Source: Herbidospora yilanensis
Lineage (GTDB): Bacteria > Actinomycetota > Actinomycetes > Streptosporangiales > Streptosporangiaceae
NCBI RefSeq assembly: GCF_001570565.1
Contig: NZ_BBXE01000017.1
Location: 62,001-126,000, forward strand
Direction: 5' to 3'
DNA length: 64,000 nt
Shown one piece after another: positions 42,991 to 51,023 of the stretch. The translations under genes were made by a program, and so were the position numbers. The notes under the pieces are model-generated. The model was given only the letters and a program-made list of their open reading frames with translations. It was not told where the DNA came from and ran no database searches. The stretch's first letter is position 1. Each line of letters starts with the position of its first letter.

Positions 42991-43162
42991 GGACCCGACC
43001 GTATCGCCCCCGATCAAAAAATCTTCAAAAACCGGTTGCCGCCCAGCTCAAAGGCCGTTTCACCCTCGGTGCACACCTGCCACCCTCCGGCGTTTCCGCA
43101 GGTCAGAGCGAATGTGAATGTACTTTTCACGTTTGCCTGGGGCCCCGCGGGCCGGTCAGGAT

Positions 43163-43185
43163 GGGGGCGATCCCGAAACGCCCCC
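43163..43185 (+). other. Hairpin in the leader of the ABC exporter operon
   Basis: GGGGGCG-N9-CGCCCCC is a perfect 7-bp stem followed after a few bases by GGGGTTTCTTT. It lies 50 bases before the exporter ATG and could be an attenuator, or the terminator of an unseen upstream transcript. A separate inverted repeat GTGAA-N7-TTCAC at 43114-43130 may be an operator. The 244-base gap 42991-43234 shows no gene. Confidence 0.4.
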
Positions 43186-43234
43186 GACCAGGGGTTTCTT
43201 TGGCCTGCCCCAAAACCCGAAACCTGGAGGGTTC

Positions 43235-44191
43235 ATGATCCATGCCCGTGGCCTGACCAAGACGTACACCCTCAAGAAGACCTCCGTCGACGCCGTGCGC
43301 GGCGTCGACCTCGACGTGGCGGCCGGTCAGCTCGTGGCCTTCCTCGGCCCCAACGGCGCCGGCAAGTCGACCTGCCTGCGGATGCTGACCGGGCTGCTCC
43401 CGCCGACCTCCGGGACGGCCCGGGTGGCCGGTCACGACGTCACCACCGAGGCGGCGGCCGTGCGCGCCCGGATCGGCTACATCGGCCAGAAGGGCGGCGC
43501 CGGCGAGGCGTTCCGGATCGGCGACGAACTGGTCACCCAGGGCCGCTGCTACGGCATGACCCGCCGCGCGGCCCGGTCGCGGGCCGAGGAACTGCTGACG
43601 GTGGTCGGCCTCGACGGCCTGTTCGCCCGCAAGCCGTCGACGTTGTCGGGCGGCCAGCGCCGCCGCCTGGACATCGCGCTCGGCCTGATGAACCGCCCGC
43701 CCCTGCTGTTCCTGGACGAACCCTCGACCGGCCTCGACCCGGCCAGCCGCGCCGACATCTGGTCGCACATCCTGCGCCTGCGCGCCGACCACGGCACCAC
43801 CCTGTTCCTGACCACCCACTACCTGGACGAGGCCGACGCGATGGCCGAACGCGTCGTCGTCATCGACCAGGGCCGCATCATCGCCGACGGCACCGCCCGC
43901 GGCCTCAAGGCCGACCTGGCCGGCGACCGCCTGACCGTCACCCTCCACGACCCGGCCGACACGCCCCGCGCGGCCGAACTGGCGATGGGCCTGCCCGGCG
44001 CGGCCGACGTCACCCGCGACGGCCCGAAGCTGACCTTGCGCGTGGCGGCGGCCGACCGCGCGCTGCCCGAGTTCCTGCGCGCCCTGGACGCGGCCGGCTT
44101 GAAGGCCGACACGGCCGAGAGCTCCCGCCCGACCCTCGACGACGTGTTCCTGGCCCTGACGGGCCGCACCATCCAGGACGAGGACGCCTGA
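43235..44191 (+). CDS. ABC transporter ATP-binding protein, DrrA type
   Basis: A 318-residue ATPase. Walker A GPNGAGKSTCL, signature LSGGQRRRLDIALGL, Walker B LLFLDEPSTGLDP, switch His in LTTHYLDEA. The C-terminal 100 residues are the DrrA-type extension (RPTLDDVFLALTGRTI). ATG 43235 preceded by CTGGAGG at good spacing. Two bases separate it from the permease. The pair is a drug or lipid exporter of the daunorubicin-resistance class; its substrate may relate to the AlkZ-like repair enzyme encoded next to it. Confidence 0.94.
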   Translation: MIHARGLTKTYTLKKTSVDAVRGVDLDVAAGQLVAFLGPNGAGKSTCLRMLTGLLPPTSGTARVAGHDVTTEAAAVRARIGYIGQKGGAGEAFRIGDELVTQGRCYGMTRRAARSRAEELLTVVGLDGLFARKPSTLSGGQRRRLDIALGLMNRPPLLFLDEPSTGLDPASRADIWSHILRLRADHGTTLFLTTHYLDEADAMAERVVVIDQGRIIADGTARGLKADLAGDRLTVTLHDPADTPRAAELAMGLPGAADVTRDGPKLTLRVAAADRALPEFLRALDAAGLKADTAESSRPTLDDVFLALTGRTIQDEDA

Positions 44192-44193
44192 CC

Positions 44194-44943
44194 ATGACCT
44201 TCCTCCGCGACACCGCCACGATCTTCACCCGCGAGTTCGCCCCCGTCTGGCGCGATCCCCTCTCGCTCGTCTTCACCATGGCCCAGCCGCTGCTGTTCCT
44301 CTATCTGTTCGGCCCCCTGCTGGAGAAGGGCACCGACACGCCGGGCCCGGCCTGGCAGTGGTTCGTGCCCGGCATCCTGATCATGATGTGCCTGTCGGGG
44401 CCGCTGATGGCCGGATACTTCCTGCTCCTCGACCTCATCGGCGGCTCGATGGAGCGCCTGCTCGTCACCCCGGTCAGCCGGACCGCCCTGCTGGTCGGCC
44501 GGACGCTGAAGGAGTTCGTCGTCCTGCTGGCCCAGGCGGTCCTGATCATCGGGCTGGCCGTCCCGCTCGGCCTCGACCTGCACGTCCCGGGCGTGCTGAC
44601 CGGGCTGACGCTGCTCGTCGTGTTCGGGATCGGGCTCGGCGGGTTGTCGTTCCTGCTGGCCATCGTCTCGGCGCCCGGCGGGGAGCTGTTCTACGGGGTC
44701 ACCCAGGTCGTCATGTTCCCGCTGCTGCTGCTGTCGGGCGTGCTGCTGCCGGTGGAGAACGGGCCGGGCTGGTTGCAGGTGGCCGCCGCCGCCAACCCGG
44801 TCACCTACGTCGTGGAGGCCGAGCGTGCCCTGTTCGCCGGGCGGTTCCTCGACGCGCCGGTCGTGTGGGGCGCGTCGGCGGCCGTGGTGACCGCGCTCCT
44901 CGGGCTCCACCTGGCCCGGCGCCGCATGGCGCGGGGACTCTAA
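44194..44943 (+). CDS. ABC-2-type permease, DrrB type
   Basis: A 249-residue permease with six helices (LSLVFTMAQPLLFLYLFGPLL, GILIMMCLSGPLMAGYFLLLDLIGG, EFVVLLAQAVLIIGLAVPLGL, VLTGLTLLVVFGIGLGGLSFLLAIV, VVMFPLLLLSGVLLPVE, GASAAVVTALLGLHLA). The SMERLLVTPVSRTALLVGRTL loop and the LSGVLLPVENGPGWLQ segment are diagnostic for the DrrB/NodJ group. Ends with a stop that overlaps the convergent AlkZ-like gene by four bases. Confidence 0.93.
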   Translation: MTFLRDTATIFTREFAPVWRDPLSLVFTMAQPLLFLYLFGPLLEKGTDTPGPAWQWFVPGILIMMCLSGPLMAGYFLLLDLIGGSMERLLVTPVSRTALLVGRTLKEFVVLLAQAVLIIGLAVPLGLDLHVPGVLTGLTLLVVFGIGLGGLSFLLAIVSAPGGELFYGVTQVVMFPLLLLSGVLLPVENGPGWLQVAAAANPVTYVVEAERALFAGRFLDAPVVWGASAAVVTALLGLHLARRRMARGL

Positions 44944-46055
44944 CCCCGGAACACCACCTCATGGGAGGTCGCGGTCGGGTGGGTGAACTCCAGCAACCGC
45001 TTGGCCTCGGCGACCAGCTCGGCCTTGGCCAGGGTCGGGACCGGCTCCAGCGGGGTCAGGACCAGCGTCACCGCCCCGCCCTTGGCCGTCGCCATCGTCC
45101 ACAACCCGGCGACCCGCCCGTCGACCAGGAACGACGGCTTGAACTGGCCGTTGGCCTTCACGTAGACCTGGTCCTTGTGGGCTTCGGGCAGGATGCGGGC
45201 GCGGCGGGCGGGGGCGTAGGCCAGCAGGGTGCTGTCGAACCACGGCAGCAGCCGGACCGGCGCCTCGGCGTCTTCGCCCGGCCGGGGCGCGCCGGGCAGG
45301 TCGTAGAGGGTGCGGCCGTCCTCGTCGGTGAACGTGACCAGGTCGGGCATGGCCTCCAGGGCGGCGCGGACCGGTGTGATGTTCCAGGCGATCCACGACG
45401 CGACGTCCTCGGCGGCGGCCGGGCCGAACGCCCCCAGGTGGCGGCGGACGACGAAGTCGAGCGCCTCCGGCAGCGGCGGGAACTCCTTGGCCGGGCCGGC
45501 CGCGAACAGCACCGGGGTGCGCCTCGACCACGTGCCCTCGGCCGGAACGCGGATGAACCCGACCCGCATCATCACCGACGTCCACCGGTAGAGGCGCTGG
45601 AGCTCGATCTCGCGGTCGGACAACACGCCCGGGTGCGCGACCACCCACTCGTCGATCGCGGCCACCAGTTCGGCGACCGGACGCGGGGTGGCGCCCATCT
45701 CGCGCACCAGGTCGAGCAGCTCGCCGATCTCGGGTTCTGGACCGGCCCGGAACGACCCCACCTTGGAGGCCGCCGACACCGCCGCGTAGGCCGGGTAGTC
45801 GGCCGGGGTGACGGTGTGGATGGTGCCGCGCAGCAGGGTGCCGGTGACCAGGTCGCCGGTGGAGTGGGCGTGCCAGTGCGACTCGGGCGCGAGCTCGTGG
45901 GCGCGGCTCCACAACGCGGGGCCCAGCGCGGGCCAGTACTGCATCTGCAGCGCGCCGATCCGCTCCGCCACGACGGGCAGCGGGAGCCGCATCCGCTCCA
46001 GCAGACCCTGGCGGGCGAGCAGGGCACGGTTGAGGGCGCGGGTCGTGATCGGCAT
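44940..46055 (-). CDS. Winged-helix DNA glycosylase of the AlkZ/YcaQ family (HTH_42)
   Basis: A 371-residue HTH_42 protein: ALNRALLARQGLLERMRLPLPVVAERIGALQMQYWPALGPALWSR at the N-terminus includes the catalytic Q-x-Q motif (LQMQYW) of AlkZ, the azinomycin-resistance glycosylase that unhooks interstrand crosslinks. Later landmarks are GTLLRGTIHTVTPADY and the C-terminal FKPSFLVDGRVAGLW. ATG at 46053-46055. Whether it acts on DNA crosslinks or on simple alkylated bases (YcaQ-type) cannot be told by eye. Its position next to a DrrAB-type exporter looks like a small resistance island. Confidence 0.88.
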   Translation of the reverse strand: MPITTRALNRALLARQGLLERMRLPLPVVAERIGALQMQYWPALGPALWSRAHELAPESHWHAHSTGDLVTGTLLRGTIHTVTPADYPAYAAVSAASKVGSFRAGPEPEIGELLDLVREMGATPRPVAELVAAIDEWVVAHPGVLSDREIELQRLYRWTSVMMRVGFIRVPAEGTWSRRTPVLFAAGPAKEFPPLPEALDFVVRRHLGAFGPAAAEDVASWIAWNITPVRAALEAMPDLVTFTDEDGRTLYDLPGAPRPGEDAEAPVRLLPWFDSTLLAYAPARRARILPEAHKDQVYVKANGQFKPSFLVDGRVAGLWTMATAKGGAVTLVLTPLEPVPTLAKAELVAEAKRLLEFTHPTATSHEVVFRG

Positions 46056-46109
46056 GCGGCCAGCCTACGGGGCGGGAACACGGAGCCCCCGCGTGTGGTT
46101 AACTACGTA

Positions 46110-46220
46110 GTGCCGGTGTGGATGTGTCCCCCGGGCCGCATATACCGCCTTCACGGAATACCGTTCGGCTGGAACCGTGTTGTGCATCTCGCCGAGGAGG
46201 CGACCACCACACCGGCCTAA
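46110..46220 (+). CDS. Candidate small ORF (36 codons) or structured RNA
   Basis: GTG at 46110 (or ATG 46122) opens a 36- or 32-residue frame ending TAA at 46218-46220; it contains RIYRLHGIPFGWNRVVHLAE and ends EEATTTPA. Nine of 36 codons end in A or T, far more than neighbouring genes. The ends of the segment are complementary: GCCGGTGTGG (46112-46121) and CCACACCGGC (46207-46216), a perfect 10-bp long-range stem. A strong hairpin follows 13 bases after the stop. The region is free-standing between a divergent gene and plsC. I do not recognise the peptide or an RNA family; both readings are open. Confidence 0.4.
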   Translation: MPVWMCPPGRIYRLHGIPFGWNRVVHLAEEATTTPA

Positions 46221-46232
46221 AACGTTCTCCAG

Positions 46233-46260
46233 CGATGCCCCGCCCCAGCGCGGGGCATCG
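46233..46260 (+). terminator. Hairpin terminator after the small locus
   Basis: CGATGCCCCGC (46233-46243) and GCGGGGCATCG (46250-46260) form a perfect 11-bp stem with a six-base loop, followed by TCGTCTCTCGG. There is no long U tract, as usual in high-GC actinomycetes. It separates the small locus from plsC. Confidence 0.65.
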
Positions 46261-46319
46261 TCGTCTCTCGGTCCCGGCGACACCTAGGCTTGGAGCGGTC
46301 AACCGAGGGAGGAGCCCCC

Positions 46320-46967
46320 TTGTCGTCGCTGTTCTACCGCGTCGCCAAAGTCGTCAGCGTTCCCGTGATGCACGCGCTCTGGCGTCCGCGCGTCGTGGGG
46401 ATGGAGCACGTCCCGGAGACGGGTCCGGCGATCATCGCCGCCAACCACCTGTCCGCGCTCGACTCCTTCTTCCTGCCCGCGCTGATGCCCCGCCCGGTCA
46501 CCTTCGTCGCCAAGAACGAATACTTCACCGGCAGCCCGATCACCCGCGTGATCATGAGCGGCAACCTCGCGATCGACCGCGACAGCGCCGGCGCCGCCCA
46601 GGCGATGCTCGACGCCGCCGCCGGCATCCTGAACGACGGCGGGCTGTTCGGCATCTACCCCGAGGGCACCCGCTCCCCCGACGGCCGCCTCTACAAGGGC
46701 AAGATCGGCGTCGCCTGGCTGACCCTGACCACCGGCGCGCCGGTGCTGCCGGTGGCGCTGGCGGGCACCGACAAGGTGCTGCCGCCGGGCGCGTCGGTGC
46801 CGCGCGTGCACCGCATCGACGTCACGATCGGCAAGCCGATGACCTTCGAGGGCGACGCCGCCAAGGCCCGCGACCGGCGCGAGGTCACCGACCAGATCAT
46901 GGACGCCATCCGCGAACTCTCCGGCCAGGAGTACGTGCCCAGCTACGCCAAACGGCCCAATTCGTAA
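46320..46967 (+). CDS. plsC: 1-acyl-sn-glycerol-3-phosphate acyltransferase (PlsC family)
   Basis: A 215-residue acyltransferase. NHLSALDSFF is the HX4D catalytic motif and YPEGTRSPDGRLYKGKIG the phosphate-binding motif; PVLPVALAGTDKVLPPG follows. It acylates lysophosphatidate or a related glycerol lipid at the inner membrane. The TTG at 46320 is chosen because GGGAGGAG stands five bases upstream and the family N-terminus (SSLFYRVAKVV) follows at once; an ATG at 46290 would bury that Shine-Dalgarno in the gene. A PBP gene starts 22 bases later in the same direction. Confidence 0.92.
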   Translation: MSSLFYRVAKVVSVPVMHALWRPRVVGMEHVPETGPAIIAANHLSALDSFFLPALMPRPVTFVAKNEYFTGSPITRVIMSGNLAIDRDSAGAAQAMLDAAAGILNDGGLFGIYPEGTRSPDGRLYKGKIGVAWLTLTTGAPVLPVALAGTDKVLPPGASVPRVHRIDVTIGKPMTFEGDAAKARDRREVTDQIMDAIRELSGQEYVPSYAKRPNS

Positions 46968-46989
46968 CGAATTCGCTAAGCTCGTCGCC

Positions 46990-48600
46990 GTGCGGGGACG
47001 AACGATAGCGATCATTTCGGTGGCGTGCGTGGTCGCCGCCGCGGGCGGCGGAGCCGGCGCCTGGTGGGTGCTGCACACACGCGGCACCCCTCAGGAGACC
47101 GCCCGTCTCTACGCCGCCGCCTGGGCGGCCGACGACCTGACGGCGATGAAGGGCCAGCTGGTCACCCCGGTTCCGGCCGCCTTCGACACCGTCACCGCCT
47201 CGATCGCGAAGGATCTGAAGGCGACCGTCAAGGACGTCGAGCTGGGCCAGGTCGCCCCCGCCGGCGACGACCGCTACGAGGCGTCCTACACGGCCACCCT
47301 CGACATCGCCGACGTCGGGCCCTGGACGTACACGGGCACCTTCGACCTGGTCGTGTTCGACCGGCAGTGGAAGGTCGACTGGAAGCCGCAGGCGCTCCAC
47401 CCCGGCATCGACGGCACCGCCAAGCTGGCGCTGAAGACCACCTGGCCGCAGCGGGCCGCGCTCACCGACGCCGACGGCAACCGCATCGACGGCACCGACG
47501 TGGGCGGGTCGGTGCAGCAACTGGCCGGGTTCCTCGACAAGGCGGACGACAAGGACGTCGCGAAACTCGGCCCCGCCTACCGGAAGAACCAGGCGATCGG
47601 ACGCGGCGGCCTCCAGGAGACCTTCCAGAAACGCCTGGCCGGCACCCCCACCACCGACGTCATGGCCGGCGACAAACCCCTTGAGTCGATCAAGGGCGAG
47701 AAGGGCGAACCGGTCAGGACCAGCCTGGACATGACGATCCAGAACGCCGCCGCCAACGCCATCCGCGATCTCGACAAGCCCGCCTCGCTCGTGGCCATCC
47801 GCCCCTCGACCGGCGAGGTCCTGGCCATCGCCAACAACCGCGGCGACTTCAACCGCGCCCTCAACGGCCAGTACGCCCCCGGCTCGACCTTCAAGACGGT
47901 CACCGCCGCCGCCCTGCTGGCCAAGGGCGTCGACCCGGGCGAGAGCGTGACCTGCCCGGAGAACGCGGTCGTCGGCGGCCTGAAGATCCGCAACAGCGAC
48001 AACGCGGAGTACGGGACGATCAGCTTCAGCGACTCCTTCGCCTACTCCTGCAACACCACCTTCGCCCCGCTGGCCCAGGAGCACCTCGGCGCCGAGGGCC
48101 TCTACGACGCCGCCGGCAGCCTCGGCTTCAACCAGCCGCTCAACATCGGCGTGCCGGCGAGCAAGGGCAGCATGCCGAAGGCGACCTCCGACGCCGAGCT
48201 CGCCGCCGAGTCGTTCGGCCAGGCGAAGATCATCGCCAGCCCGCTGATCATGGCCTCGGTCGCGGCGGCCGTCGCCGACGGCACCTGGCGGCCCCCGACG
48301 CTGGTCCCGGGCCTGAAGCAGAAGGCCAAGGAACGGCCGCTGCCCGACGGGGTGGCCGACGACCTGCGCGGGATGATGCGGGCCGTGGTCTCGAAGGGCA
48401 CCGCCAAGTCGGCCGGGCTGCCCAGCGGCGCCTACGGCAAGACGGGCACGGCCGAATACGGCAGCGGGCCCGAGCTGCCCTCCCACGCGTGGTTCCACGG
48501 CTACCGCGACGACGTGGCGTTCGCGGTCGTGGTGGAGGGCGGCGGAGGCGGCGGCAAGGTGGCCGCGCCCGTGGCGGCCGATTTCTTGCGGGGCTTTTGA
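46990..48600 (+). CDS. Class B penicillin-binding protein with NTF2-like (MecA_N) domain
   Basis: A 536-residue PBP. One N-terminal membrane helix (TIAIISVACVVAAAGGGAGAWWVL), an NTF2-like MecA_N domain (about 35-150, GTPQETARLYAAAWAADDLTAMKGQL), then a transpeptidase domain with YAPGSTFKTVTAAALL (nucleophile Ser), YSCNTTF (SxN) and YGKTGTAEYG (KTG). This is the PbpA/PBP2-like actinobacterial group whose MecA_N domain recalls resistance PBPs. GTG at 46990. Operonic with plsC; last bases overlap an inverted repeat in front of an ArsR gene. Confidence 0.93.
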   Translation: MRGRTIAIISVACVVAAAGGGAGAWWVLHTRGTPQETARLYAAAWAADDLTAMKGQLVTPVPAAFDTVTASIAKDLKATVKDVELGQVAPAGDDRYEASYTATLDIADVGPWTYTGTFDLVVFDRQWKVDWKPQALHPGIDGTAKLALKTTWPQRAALTDADGNRIDGTDVGGSVQQLAGFLDKADDKDVAKLGPAYRKNQAIGRGGLQETFQKRLAGTPTTDVMAGDKPLESIKGEKGEPVRTSLDMTIQNAAANAIRDLDKPASLVAIRPSTGEVLAIANNRGDFNRALNGQYAPGSTFKTVTAAALLAKGVDPGESVTCPENAVVGGLKIRNSDNAEYGTISFSDSFAYSCNTTFAPLAQEHLGAEGLYDAAGSLGFNQPLNIGVPASKGSMPKATSDAELAAESFGQAKIIASPLIMASVAAAVADGTWRPPTLVPGLKQKAKERPLPDGVADDLRGMMRAVVSKGTAKSAGLPSGAYGKTGTAEYGSGPELPSHAWFHGYRDDVAFAVVVEGGGGGGKVAAPVAADFLRGF

Positions 48601-48614
48601 CAATTTTTCTTGTC
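48599..48614. promoter_or_regulatory. Inverted repeat before the ArsR-like gene, possible operator
   Basis: GACAA-N6-TTGTC, a perfect 5-bp inverted repeat with an AT-rich centre, starts on the PBP stop codon and lies 18 bases before the regulator ATG. Confidence 0.45.
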
Positions 48615-48631
48615 GGTGAGAACCTGAGGCC

Positions 48632-49222
48632 ATGTTCGAAGTGGCGGTCATCGACGACCCCGCGGCCGCCGAGGTCTCCCTCGACCCGGTCCGCGCCCGC
48701 ATCCTGGCCGAACTGGCCGAGCCCGGCTCGGCCACGCAGCTCGCCACCAAGATCGGCCTGCCCCGGCAGAAGGTCAACTACCACCTGAAGACGCTGGAGA
48801 AGCACGGCCTGGTCGAGCTCGTCGAAGAACGCCGCAAGGGCAACGTCACCGAGCGGGTCATGCGCGCCACCGCCGGTTCCTACGTCATCTCGCCCGCCGC
48901 GCTGGGCGCGGTCGAACCCGATCCCTCCCGGCGGCCCGACCGCCTGTCGGCGGCGTGGCTGCTCGCCGTGGCGGCCCAGCTCGTGAAGGACGTCGGCGCG
49001 CTGATCACCCGCTCGGAGCGCGCCCAGCAGAAGGTCGCCACGTTCGCGATCGACGGCGCCGTCCGCTTCGCCAGCCCCCGCGACCGGGCCGCCTTCGCCG
49101 AGGAACTGTCGGCCGCCGTGGCCTCCCTCGTCTCCCGCTACCACGACGAACAGTCACCGGGAGGCCGCGACCACCGGATCGTCGTCGCCCTGCACCCGGC
49201 CATCACCCGCCAGGAGCCCTAG
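48632..49222 (+). CDS. ArsR-like winged-helix regulator
   Basis: A 196-residue regulator. Winged helix at residues 18-75: LDPVRARILAELAEPGSATQLATKIGLPRQKVNYHLKTLEKHGLVELVEERRKGN. The C-terminal 110 residues (KDVGALITRSERAQQKVATF, DRAAFAEELSAAVASLVSRYHDE) form a helical domain typical of the YdfF-like HTH_20 group. ATG at 48632 follows a GAGG core. It may regulate itself, and perhaps the PBP, through the upstream inverted repeat. Convergent with the TetR gene, overlapping by four bases. Confidence 0.88.
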   Translation: MFEVAVIDDPAAAEVSLDPVRARILAELAEPGSATQLATKIGLPRQKVNYHLKTLEKHGLVELVEERRKGNVTERVMRATAGSYVISPAALGAVEPDPSRRPDRLSAAWLLAVAAQLVKDVGALITRSERAQQKVATFAIDGAVRFASPRDRAAFAEELSAAVASLVSRYHDEQSPGGRDHRIVVALHPAITRQEP

Positions 49223-49815
49223 CCGGCCCGCCCGCCGCCGCCCGCGACCGGCGGCGGCGCGGGGACCATCGCGCGCACGATCCGCTCGACCCCTTCCCGC
49301 GTGACCGTGCCCGCCGGGGCTGTGACCAGGGTGAACAGCGCGCCGCCGTAGAGCGCGATCAGCCCCGGCACCCGCTCGGGCGGGATCGCGAGCCCGAGCT
49401 GGGCATGGTGCCCGGCCGTGAACACCGTCGCCACCGCCTGAAGGCCCTCCAGGGCCCGGTTGAGTTCGGGGCGGCGGACCGCCTCCAGGCGGAGCTCGAA
49501 GATGGCCAGGTAGCGGTCGCGCAGCACGGTCGCCGCGCCCAGGAGCGAGTCGGTCAGCAACTCGACCAGGTCGGGCTCTCCCGTCAGGCGGCCGGCGGCG
49601 GCGTCCATGTCGGCCAGGTGGAGCTCGACCACCCGTTCGGCCGCGGCGACGAGCAGGGCCTCACGGTTGCGGAAGTAGTTGGAGGCCGTGCCGGTCGGCA
49701 GCCCCGCCGCGCGTTCGGCGGTGCGGTGGGTCAGGCCGTGCACCCCCGACGAGGCGAGCAGCGCGATGGCGGCGTCGGTGAGGGCCCGGCGGCGGTCCGG
49801 ATTGGTGGGCGGCAC
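49219..49815 (-). CDS. TetR-family transcriptional regulator
   Basis: A 198-residue TetR protein. DNA-binding domain: ALTDAAIALLASSGVHGLTHRTAERAAGLPTGTASNYFRNREALLVAAAE. The rest is the helical ligand domain of typical length. GTG at 49813-49815 gives the normal short N-terminal arm. It is divergent from an FAD monooxygenase across 56 bases with a 10-bp palindrome, and so most likely represses it. Confidence 0.93.
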   Translation of the reverse strand: MPPTNPDRRRALTDAAIALLASSGVHGLTHRTAERAAGLPTGTASNYFRNREALLVAAAERVVELHLADMDAAAGRLTGEPDLVELLTDSLLGAATVLRDRYLAIFELRLEAVRRPELNRALEGLQAVATVFTAGHHAQLGLAIPPERVPGLIALYGGALFTLVTAPAGTVTREGVERIVRAMVPAPPPVAGGGGRAG

Positions 49816-49836
49816 CCGGCCATGCTACCAATAGCA

Positions 49837-49846
49837 GTACTAGTAC
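49837..49846. promoter_or_regulatory. Palindrome between TetR and monooxygenase genes
   Basis: GTACTAGTAC, a perfect 10-bp palindrome, lies in the 56-base gap 21 bases from the TetR start; a short TetR half-site core. Confidence 0.55.
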
Positions 49847-49871
49847 GACCGTAGTGAATGACGGGACCCCC

Positions 49872-51023
49872 ATGAGAATCGCCATCGTCGGGGCCGGGCT
49901 CGGCGGCGTCACCGCCGCCACCGGCCTCCACCTGACCGGCCACGACGTCACCCTCTACGAACGCGCCCCCGACCTGCGCGAAACCGGCACCGGCATCGTC
50001 GTCATGCCCAACGGCCTCGCCGCCCTCGACAGCCTCGGCCTGGGCGCGCCCCTGCGGGAGCACGCCGCGCCCACCACCCAGGGCGGGCTGCGCGACCGCG
50101 CCGGCCGTCCGCTCCTGGTCACCGACGCCGCCAAGGCCCAGGAACGCTACGGCCAGACCATCGTCGTCGACCGCGCCGTTCTGCACCGCACCCTGCGGGA
50201 GCGGCTGCCGGCCGACTGTATCCGGACGGGCGTCGCCGTCGGCGGCCTCGCCGAGGAGCCCGGTCGCGTGCTCGTCGACGGCGTCGACGACGCCGACGCC
50301 GACGCCGTGGTCGTGGCCGACGGGATCGGCAGCCGCCTGCGCGCCCGCCTGTTCCCCGCTCACCCGGGCACCGAACGGACCGGCCGCCTCGACCTGCGCG
50401 GCACGCTCGGCACGATCCCCGGCGTCGAAGACCTGCTCACCGCGATTCTCATCGACCGGCACAGCGGCGCGATGTTCGGCCTGTTCCCGATGGGGCCGGG
50501 CGGCCTGTACTGGTTCACCGACACCCCCATGCCCGCGACCGTCCCGGAGCCGGAGCAGGCCCGGGAGCAGGTGGCCGAGCTCATGGCGGACTGGCACCCG
50601 GCCGTGCCGGCCGTCCTGCGGGCGACCGCCGTGGCAGACGTCCACGTCGACCCCATCACCCGGCTGGCCAAGCCGCTGGCGACCTACGCGACCGGCAGGA
50701 TCTGCCTGCTGGGCGACGCCGCCCACGGCATGACCCCCGATCTGGGGCAGGGCGCGAGCCAGGCCTTCGAGGACGCCGCGGCCCTGGTCGAACACCTTGA
50801 GGGCGCGACCCCGGCCGAGGCGGCCGAACGGCTCGGCCGCTACGACGCCGAAAGGCGGCCACGAGCCAACCGGCTCATGGCCGCCTCCAGCCGTCAGTCG
50901 CGGCTCACCACCCGGACCGGCCCGGCCGCCTGGCTACGCGACACGCTGCTGCGCGCCACGCCGCCGGCGCTGGCCGCCCGGCAGCTCGCCGCGATCTGGC
51001 TCACGCGAGGTCAGCACAGGTGA
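49872..51023 (+). CDS. FAD-dependent monooxygenase (class A flavoprotein)
   Basis: A 383-residue flavoprotein hydroxylase. The N-terminal GxGxxG is RIAIVGAGLGGVTAATGL; the DG motif is VVVADGIGSRLR; the FAD ribityl motif is GRICLLGDAAHGMTPDLGQGASQAFEDA. This is the PHBH/TetX/salicylate-hydroxylase group, so the substrate may be aromatic or an antibiotic. ATG 49872 was preferred over GTG 49854. Its last 13 bases overlap the convergent erm gene. Under TetR control by position. Confidence 0.93.
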   Translation: MRIAIVGAGLGGVTAATGLHLTGHDVTLYERAPDLRETGTGIVVMPNGLAALDSLGLGAPLREHAAPTTQGGLRDRAGRPLLVTDAAKAQERYGQTIVVDRAVLHRTLRERLPADCIRTGVAVGGLAEEPGRVLVDGVDDADADAVVVADGIGSRLRARLFPAHPGTERTGRLDLRGTLGTIPGVEDLLTAILIDRHSGAMFGLFPMGPGGLYWFTDTPMPATVPEPEQAREQVAELMADWHPAVPAVLRATAVADVHVDPITRLAKPLATYATGRICLLGDAAHGMTPDLGQGASQAFEDAAALVEHLEGATPAEAAERLGRYDAERRPRANRLMAASSRQSRLTTRTGPAAWLRDTLLRATPPALAARQLAAIWLTRGQHR

